Shown: piece after piece, positions 15,561 to 19,162 of the stretch
How positions within the stretch are numbered: position 1 is the first letter of the stretch
Layout: every line of letters begins with the position of its first letter
DNA from: Planctomycetota bacterium
GTDB lineage: Bacteria > Planctomycetota > Planctomycetia > Planctomycetales > Planctomycetaceae
Assembly (NCBI GenBank): GCA_023429275.1
Contig: JAEYWB010000268.1
Location: 1 to 19,162, forward strand
Direction: 5' to 3'
DNA length: 19,162 nucleotides
Notes under the pieces: generated by a model
Told to the model about the DNA's origin: nothing
Database searches by the model: none
What the model saw: the letters and a program-made list of their open reading frames with translations, nothing else
Made by a program: the position numbers and the translations under genes

Positions 15561-15968
15561 CTAACGGCCCCCCTGGACCTCGATCTTGCGAGGCTCCGCC
15601 TTCTTGGCGCGCGGCAGCGTCAGCTCGAGGACCCCTTCAGCCAGCTTCGCGCGGATGCGATCGTGGTCGACATCATCACTCAGGATGAATGACCTCACGA
15701 AGTCGCCGACGTGATACTCCTCGTGCAGAAGACGCGTCCCTTCGGTGACAGGGGCGGCGACGCGGCCGAAGAGGCTCAGCTTGTTGTCCTGGATCTGGAG
15801 CTCGAGCGAATCCGGGGCGACGCCCGGCAGGTCGGCTCGCAGGACGAGTCCCTCGGCCGTCTCGAAGATGTCGATCGGCGGCGTCCGGACCCATCGCTGG
15901 ACGGGAGGGGCCGGCCCCGCCTCGGTGGCGCCGGTCTGGACGATCTTGGGTTGCATCTCTCCCGACAT
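15561..15968 (-). CDS. Small heat-shock protein, Hsp20 family (second gene of pair)
   Basis: The 135-aa product has an alpha-crystallin domain: [21 protein letters not shown] at its start, then [14 protein letters not shown], and the closing motif [15 protein letters not shown] with the G-V-L signature. Small heat-shock proteins are ATP-independent holdases that bind unfolding proteins in the cytoplasm. The ATG at 15968 is preferred over one at 15983: it has a strong GGAGG 8 nt upstream (15977-15981) and begins 1 nt after the upstream Hsp20 stop, whereas the 15983 ATG lies directly against that GGAGG. The C-terminal I-x-I/V motif may be represented by KIEV near the end. It pairs with a divergent paralogue upstream, which suggests mixed oligomers. 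Confidence 0.93.
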   Translation of the reverse strand: MSGEMQPKIVQTGATEAGPAPPVQRWVRTPPIDIFETAEGLVLRADLPGVAPDSLELQIQDNKLSLFGRVAAPVTEGTRLLHEEYHVGDFVRSFILSDDVDHDRIRAKLAEGVLELTLPRAKKAEPRKIEVQGGR

Positions 15969-15969
15969 C

Positions 15970-16416
15970 TCACGCCCCTCCATTAACCACGGGAATCTGC
16001 CGCGGCGCTGCCGAGGGAGACTTGGGCAGCCGAAGAAGCAGGACGCCGTTCTTGAGTTCCGCCCGGATCTCGTCTTCGCGGATCCGCTCGGGGAGAGAGA
16101 ACTGCCGTTCCCAGTGCCCCCCCGGCCGCTCGCTCCGGCGGAACTGGTCCGCAGAGACCGGCTCGCTGTCGACCCGCTTCCCCTTCATCGTCAGGACGCC
16201 GTTCGACATGCTCAACTCGACGTCGGCCACGGCGATTCCCGGGACTTCGACGGTGATCAGAAACTCGCTCTCGGCGTCGTAGATGTTCGCAGAAGGGTAG
16301 GGACGTCCGTAGCGCAGTCCCTCCGTCGCCGAATTGACGTTCTCCAGGAGGCGATCCATTTCCCGCTGGAGATCGCGGAAGGCCTCGAACGCATTCCCCC
16401 AACGGAACACTCGCAT
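15970..16416 (-). CDS. Small heat-shock protein, Hsp20 family (first gene of pair)
   Basis: The 148-aa product begins [13 protein letters not shown] followed by an amphipathic helix ([12 protein letters not shown]), typical of bacterial class A Hsp20. The alpha-crystallin domain spans about residues 40-135: [34 protein letters not shown], and [14 protein letters not shown] at its end. The C-terminal PRQIPVV carries the I-x-V anchor motif used in oligomer assembly. The start at 16416, 16 codons inside the longest frame, is chosen because the family begins there and AGGG lies 9 nt upstream. The stop is 1 nt before the next Hsp20 start, so the pair is an operon. No CIRCE-type inverted repeat was found upstream. 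Confidence 0.94.
   Translation of the reverse strand: MRVFRWGNAFEAFRDLQREMDRLLENVNSATEGLRYGRPYPSANIYDAESEFLITVEVPGIAVADVELSMSNGVLTMKGKRVDSEPVSADQFRRSERPGGHWERQFSLPERIREDEIRAELKNGVLLLRLPKSPSAAPRQIPVVNGGA
15977..15981 (-). promoter_or_regulatory. Shine-Dalgarno site that fixes the second Hsp20 start
   Basis: GGAGG on the minus strand sits inside the last codons of the upstream Hsp20 gene, 8 nt before the ATG at 15968. It also touches the alternative ATG at 15983, which therefore cannot use it. Confidence 0.7.
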
Positions 16417-16630
16417 GACTTCAAACCCTGAAAAACCGGATGCCATCGCTAGTGCAAAGCGCATACCGGGTTCGCCGGCCGGAGACGTGTGACAGGTTAA
16501 CCACTGGCCCCGGAATGCATTAAGGCCAATCTCCGCGAAGACTTGCCCGCTGAGAATGCCTCAACACCATCTGCCAATGTGACAGCAGACATCGCCGGAG
16601 AACGACCTGCCACATCACAGCGGTCGCCCC

Positions 16631-16673
16631 TTAAGAAAGCAGCCACAGCAAGGGAGCAGCCACAGCGCTGCTT
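16631..16673 (-). terminator. Possible terminator after the REC-PP2C gene
   Basis: Read on the minus strand, AAGCAGC (16673-16667) can pair with GCTGCTT (16643-16637), followed by TCTTAA. A tighter alternative pairs AGCAGC with GCTGCT around a 6-nt loop at 16655-16672. GCAGCCACAGC occurs twice within the element on the plus strand, so the two hairpins are mutually exclusive. It begins 20 nt past the stop codon. Confidence 0.35.
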
Positions 16674-16692
16674 GACCAGCAGAGCCAGGCGT

Positions 16693-17898
16693 TCAGGCGC
16701 GCGCTTCGACGCCGATCGGAGCCAGGGCGTCAGGGGCATGGTACGGGCGAGAGACGGAAGGCTGGACGAGTTCGCGCTTCAGGACGATCAGAGTTTCGTC
16801 GTCAGCCTGTTTCCGCATCTGCGCGAATTGCCTCGTTCCGTTGTACAGCTTCTGAACGATCGCTTCCGCGGGTTCCCCACGGCACTCTTCGAGGAGCGCC
16901 AGGACCCGCTTGATCCCGAACAGCTCACCGGCCGGATTCATGGTCTCTTCCAGTCCGTCGGTCGCAATCAGGCAGACGTCCCCCGGATAGAGCTTGACCG
17001 ACTGTGTTTCGGTCGGGAGCGGGGCGATTCCCAGCGGAAGTCCCGTCGTGTGCAACCGCTCGACTCGGCCATTGTAGCGGACGATGTACGCCGCATGTCC
17101 GGCGGCGGCGTAGTTCAGCGTGCAGGTGTCCTCGTCCATCGTCGCGATGAACATGGTGATGAACTGTTGCAGAGTCCCCGAGTCGTACTGCGACTCGTTG
17201 AGCATCATCAGATTGAGCTCCGTCAGGAGCGTCCCGACATCCTCGATGCTCCGGCTGAGGACGCGGAGATAAGCCCGGGCCTCGACCATGCGGAGGGCGG
17301 CCGCCATACCGTGTCCGCTCACGTCTCCGACCGCCGCCATCCAGCTCCCGTTCGAGCGGGGGATGAAATCGAAGTAGTCTCCGCATCCCGAAGCCGCGGA
17401 GAAGGCCTGTCCGGCCACGTCATAGCCCCGCAGCCGCGGAAACGTCCGCGGGAAGAGGAGACGCTGAACCTGCTCGGCCGTTCTGAGATCCTGCTCGGCC
17501 TGGACCCGCTTACCGCGCTCGATGGCGAAGCGGACTACTCGGCTGATCGCCTCCGGGTTCATCCGGTTCTTGACGAAGTAGTCGTGCGCTCCATGCCCGA
17601 GGGACTTCAGGGCGAGTTCTCTGTCGCTGTTACCGCTGATGACGACGATCGGCATCGACGGACGCGCCCCGTGAATCGCCTTGAGTGTGTCGAGACCGCA
17701 ACTGTCGGGGAGCTCCAGATCCAGCAGGCAGATATCGATCGGGACGGCTTCCGCAATCTGCAGCGCCGCCGACAGCCGCTCGGCTTCGAAGACTTCGCAG
17801 GATTCTTCGACTCCCCGCTTGAGGTGCGTACTGACCAGCAGACGATCGTCCGGACAGTCTTCAACGAGCAGAATGCGAAGCATCTGTTTACCGGGCAT
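16693..17898 (-). CDS. Response regulator fused to PP2C/SpoIIE-type serine phosphatase (RsbU-like)
   Basis: The 401-aa product has an N-terminal receiver domain (about 7-125): acidic pocket E13/D14, phospho-acceptor D60 in DICLLDLELPD, S88 in VISGN and K110 in DYFVK. A helical linker (115-148, RGKRVQAEQDLRTAEQVQRLLFP) resembles that of RsbU/SpoIIE phosphatases. The phosphatase domain (about 150-385) carries SGCGDYFDF (D174), GDVSGHGMAAA (D192), IATDGLEE and DDETLIVLK as metal-binding residues. In such proteins, receiver phosphorylation switches a phosphatase that usually acts on an anti-sigma-factor antagonist. The ATG at 17898 has GAGGG 6 nt upstream (17905-17909). The frame is open further upstream to 18294, but that part is read through hairpin and repeat DNA and is not protein-like. 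A 65-nt hairpin lies immediately before the ribosome binding site. Confidence 0.93.
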   Translation of the reverse strand: MPGKQMLRILLVEDCPDDRLLVSTHLKRGVEESCEVFEAERLSAALQIAEAVPIDICLLDLELPDSCGLDTLKAIHGARPSMPIVVISGNSDRELALKSLGHGAHDYFVKNRMNPEAISRVVRFAIERGKRVQAEQDLRTAEQVQRLLFPRTFPRLRGYDVAGQAFSAASGCGDYFDFIPRSNGSWMAAVGDVSGHGMAAALRMVEARAYLRVLSRSIEDVGTLLTELNLMMLNESQYDSGTLQQFITMFIATMDEDTCTLNYAAAGHAAYIVRYNGRVERLHTTGLPLGIAPLPTETQSVKLYPGDVCLIATDGLEETMNPAGELFGIKRVLALLEECRGEPAEAIVQKLYNGTRQFAQMRKQADDETLIVLKRELVQPSVSRPYHAPDALAPIGVEARA

Positions 17899-17915
17899 CG
17901 GGGGCCCTCGCGGGT

Positions 17916-17980
17916 CATAGGCAGGCTTCCCCCCGCCCGGTGGCGAGAATGCCACCAGGGGGAAGCCGAGCAAGCCTATG
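17916..17980 (-). promoter_or_regulatory. 65-nt palindromic hairpin before the REC-PP2C start
   Basis: Three nested perfect arms pair: CATAGGC with GCCTATG (17916-17922 / 17974-17980, 7 bp), GGCTTCCCCC with GGGGGAAGCC (17924-17933 / 17958-17967, 10 bp), and GGTGGC with GCCACC (17939-17944 / 17951-17956, 6 bp) around a GAGAAT loop. That makes 23 bp in all, with two asymmetric internal loops. It ends 17 nt before the ATG at 17898 and 6 nt before its GAGGG. It may be a structured 5' leader or a REP/MITE-like palindromic element. Confidence 0.75.
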
Positions 17981-18092
17981 TCCGCTCGTGAGTCCTTCCG
18001 GCGGAACCTCGCCCGAATGTCCAGCGAAATCTCACCTTGAACTCTGTAATCGAAACACCCGTTACCGTCGGTACGGCCGGAATCACCCACCT

Positions 18093-18106
18093 CCGGGAAT
18101 TCCCGG
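18093..18106. promoter_or_regulatory. 14-bp perfect palindrome
   Basis: CCGGGAATTCCCGG is a perfect dyad 195 bp upstream of the REC-PP2C start. It could be an operator for a dimeric regulator, or chance in GC-rich DNA. Close by, TACCG-T-CGGTA (18064-18074) is a second, smaller dyad. Confidence 0.4.
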
Positions 18107-18129
18107 CCAAGCGAGCGGGCCTGAAAGGA

Positions 18130-18229
18130 GGGAATAGGGAATAGGGAACAGGTGACAGGGAATGAGAGTGGAGATGCTGTTCCCTGTTCCCTGTTCCCTG
18201 TTCCCTGTTCCCTGTTCCCTGTTCCCTGT
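18130..18229. repeat. Inverted pair of heptanucleotide tandem arrays
   Basis: At 18130-18164 there are five heptamers: GGGAATA twice, GGGAACA, GGTGACA and GGGAATG. After a 13-bp spacer, seven identical TGTTCCC units run from 18178 to 18226, followed by TGT. TGTTCCC is the reverse complement of GGGAACA, so the arrays can fold into a long hairpin. The left array is degenerate and the right one perfect. Such 7-bp tandem repeats (STRR type) are well known from filamentous cyanobacteria. The element starts 21 bp past the stop of the PAS-HTH regulator. The whole gap 17899-18250 holds no gene. Confidence 0.9.
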
Positions 18230-18250
18230 CGCCTCCTTCGTCCCTCCCGC

Positions 18251-19162
18251 TCAATGCCTTTCCGCCGCGAAGGCGAGCCGCAGCAGTTCGGCAACCGTGC
18301 GGGCCTTGAGCTTTTTCATGATGTTGGCCCGGTGAGTCTCCACGGTCTTGATGCCGATTCCGAGCCGCAGACCGATCGCCTTGTTCGTCGTCCCTTCGAC
18401 GATCAGCGAGAGGACGTCATGCTCGCGAGGAGAGAGCCTGGCGAGCTGTGCCGACGCCTGGTGGCGATCCGTAATATCCCGGAGGATCGCCAGCACCTTC
18501 ATCTCTTCATAGCGGACGAGCTTCGAATCGAAGACGCGGTGCGACTCCATTTCATAGAGCGCAGTCCGGGTTTTGCCGTCCGAGCAGACGGCCCGGATCG
18601 TCTCCTTAAGACGGAGCGAGCAGAGAGGAACGACAACTTGCGAGAGCTCGCGCCCGATCAGCTCCGCGCGGCGCTCCCCAAGCTCCGTTCCACTTCCCCC
18701 CTCGCATTCCAGGACCCGCCCGTCGCCGTCGTGGATGAGGATCAGATCCGGGATCGCGTCAAGGATCGCCCGGATCCGGGACTCGCTTCCCTTGAGGGTC
18801 GACTCGCTCGAACCTCCCGGCCGTCGAAGCTTCCAGTCCGAAAGAATACGGCGCACCACGTTCGGAAGATCGATCAGCCCTGCGGCGGTCTTCTCGACAC
18901 GCTCGATCGCCCCCTCGGGCGATTCGATCGCGGTCCCCCCCTCCGCCGAGCCAGCCAGAAGGATCACCGGGAACTCCCGTCCCTCCAGGGGACCGGCCAG
19001 TTCTTTTCCTTGCCCGTCAGGAAGAACCGCGTCGGCGACGACGATAGCGGGGGGGCGGTCCTTGATGGCGGCCCGCGCCTCGGCGAGCGAGGGAACCACG
19101 ACCAGCGTCAACTCGGACTCTCGCTCAAAAGCTCGCCGGATGATGCCCACGCTGGAGACATC
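18251..19162 (-). CDS. Response regulator with PAS and LuxR/FixJ-type HTH domains (5' truncated)
   Basis: The frame runs off the window: before the possible GTG start at 19150 the codons read DVSSV, so the first residues of the receiver domain are missing. Numbering from that GTG, a shortened receiver domain spans about 1-100, with its likely phospho-acceptor D40 in AIVVADAVLPDG and a Lys in VEKTA. A PAS domain lies at about 122-232 (IRAILDAIPDLILIHDGDG opening, ILRDITDRHQ close). A C-terminal LuxR-type helix-turn-helix (236-299) carries LSPREHDVLSLIVEGTTNKAI and GIKTVETHRANIMKKL. This is a DNA-binding output of two-component signalling with an extra sensory PAS. It lies upstream of the REC-PP2C gene on the same strand, 352 bp away; a shared phosphorelay is possible but not shown. 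Confidence 0.9.
   Translation of the reverse strand, partial: DVSSVGIIRRAFERESELTLVVVPSLAEARAAIKDRPPAIVVADAVLPDGQGKELAGPLEGREFPVILLAGSAEGGTAIESPEGAIERVEKTAAGLIDLPNVVRRILSDWKLRRPGGSSESTLKGSESRIRAILDAIPDLILIHDGDGRVLECEGGSGTELGERRAELIGRELSQVVVPLCSLRLKETIRAVCSDGKTRTALYEMESHRVFDSKLVRYEEMKVLAILRDITDRHQASAQLARLSPREHDVLSLIVEGTTNKAIGLRLGIGIKTVETHRANIMKKLKARTVAELLRLAFAAERH

Noticed and set aside
16417..16692. CIRCE or other known heat-shock operator before the Hsp20 operon
   Set aside because: No TTAGCACTC-N9-GAGTGCTAA-like inverted repeat is present, and no convincing sigma-32-type promoter was found.
18178..18229. CRISPR-like array
   Set aside because: The repeat unit is only 7 bp with no spacers; it is a simple tandem repeat.
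17899..18294. N-terminal extension of the REC-PP2C protein
   Set aside because: The frame is open, but its residues come from the heptamer arrays (NREQGTG-type) and the hairpin, and a good GAGGG precedes the ATG at 17898.

Overview
The window most likely comes from a planctomycete (Planctomycetota). It is GC-rich. It carries a PVC-type 'membrane-bound dehydrogenase' with a C-terminal c-type cytochrome, fused to a DUF1080 (3-keto-disaccharide hydrolase) domain. It also has a secreted sulfatase of a planctomycete-like subfamily and an HpnE-type squalene/hopanoid enzyme. The species cannot be told from the sequence alone.

Layout. 1-1154 (+): C-terminal part of a membrane protein that looks like an anti-sigma factor. 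1420-5214 (-): a 1264-aa secreted fusion of DUF1080, a carbohydrate-binding-like domain, a dehydrogenase propeller, helical repeats and cytochrome c. 5575-7297 (+): mscL followed closely by a secreted sulfatase, divergent from the fusion gene. 7822-9783 (+): a NasA-like molybdopterin oxidoreductase that has lost its usual cofactor ligands. 9930-10445 (+): a MarR regulator with a possible leaderless promoter. 10532-12522 (-): a protein-lysine-methyltransferase-like gene coupled by an ATGA overlap to a secreted M28 zinc peptidase. 12644-13786 (+): an orphan periplasmic adaptor of the HlyD/RND type. 13834-15360 (-): HpnE. 15561-16416 (-): a two-gene Hsp20 operon. 16693-17898 (-): a response regulator fused to a PP2C/SpoIIE phosphatase. 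18251 to the window end (-): a response regulator with PAS and LuxR-type HTH domains.

The fusion gene, mscL and sulfatase fit a planctomycete lifestyle of degrading sulfated polysaccharides, with the fusion protein as a possible oxidise-then-cleave enzyme. The right end (PAS-HTH regulator, REC-PP2C, Hsp20 pair, all on the minus strand) looks like a signalling and stress cluster. The intergenic DNA there is unusual: a 65-nt palindromic hairpin sits just before the REC-PP2C ribosome binding site, a 14-bp perfect palindrome lies further upstream, and an inverted pair of heptanucleotide tandem arrays separates the two regulators.

No tRNA, rRNA, CRISPR array, insertion sequence or origin was recognised. 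Both end genes are cut by the window edges. Promoter and terminator calls are weak, because planctomycete consensus sequences are poorly defined.
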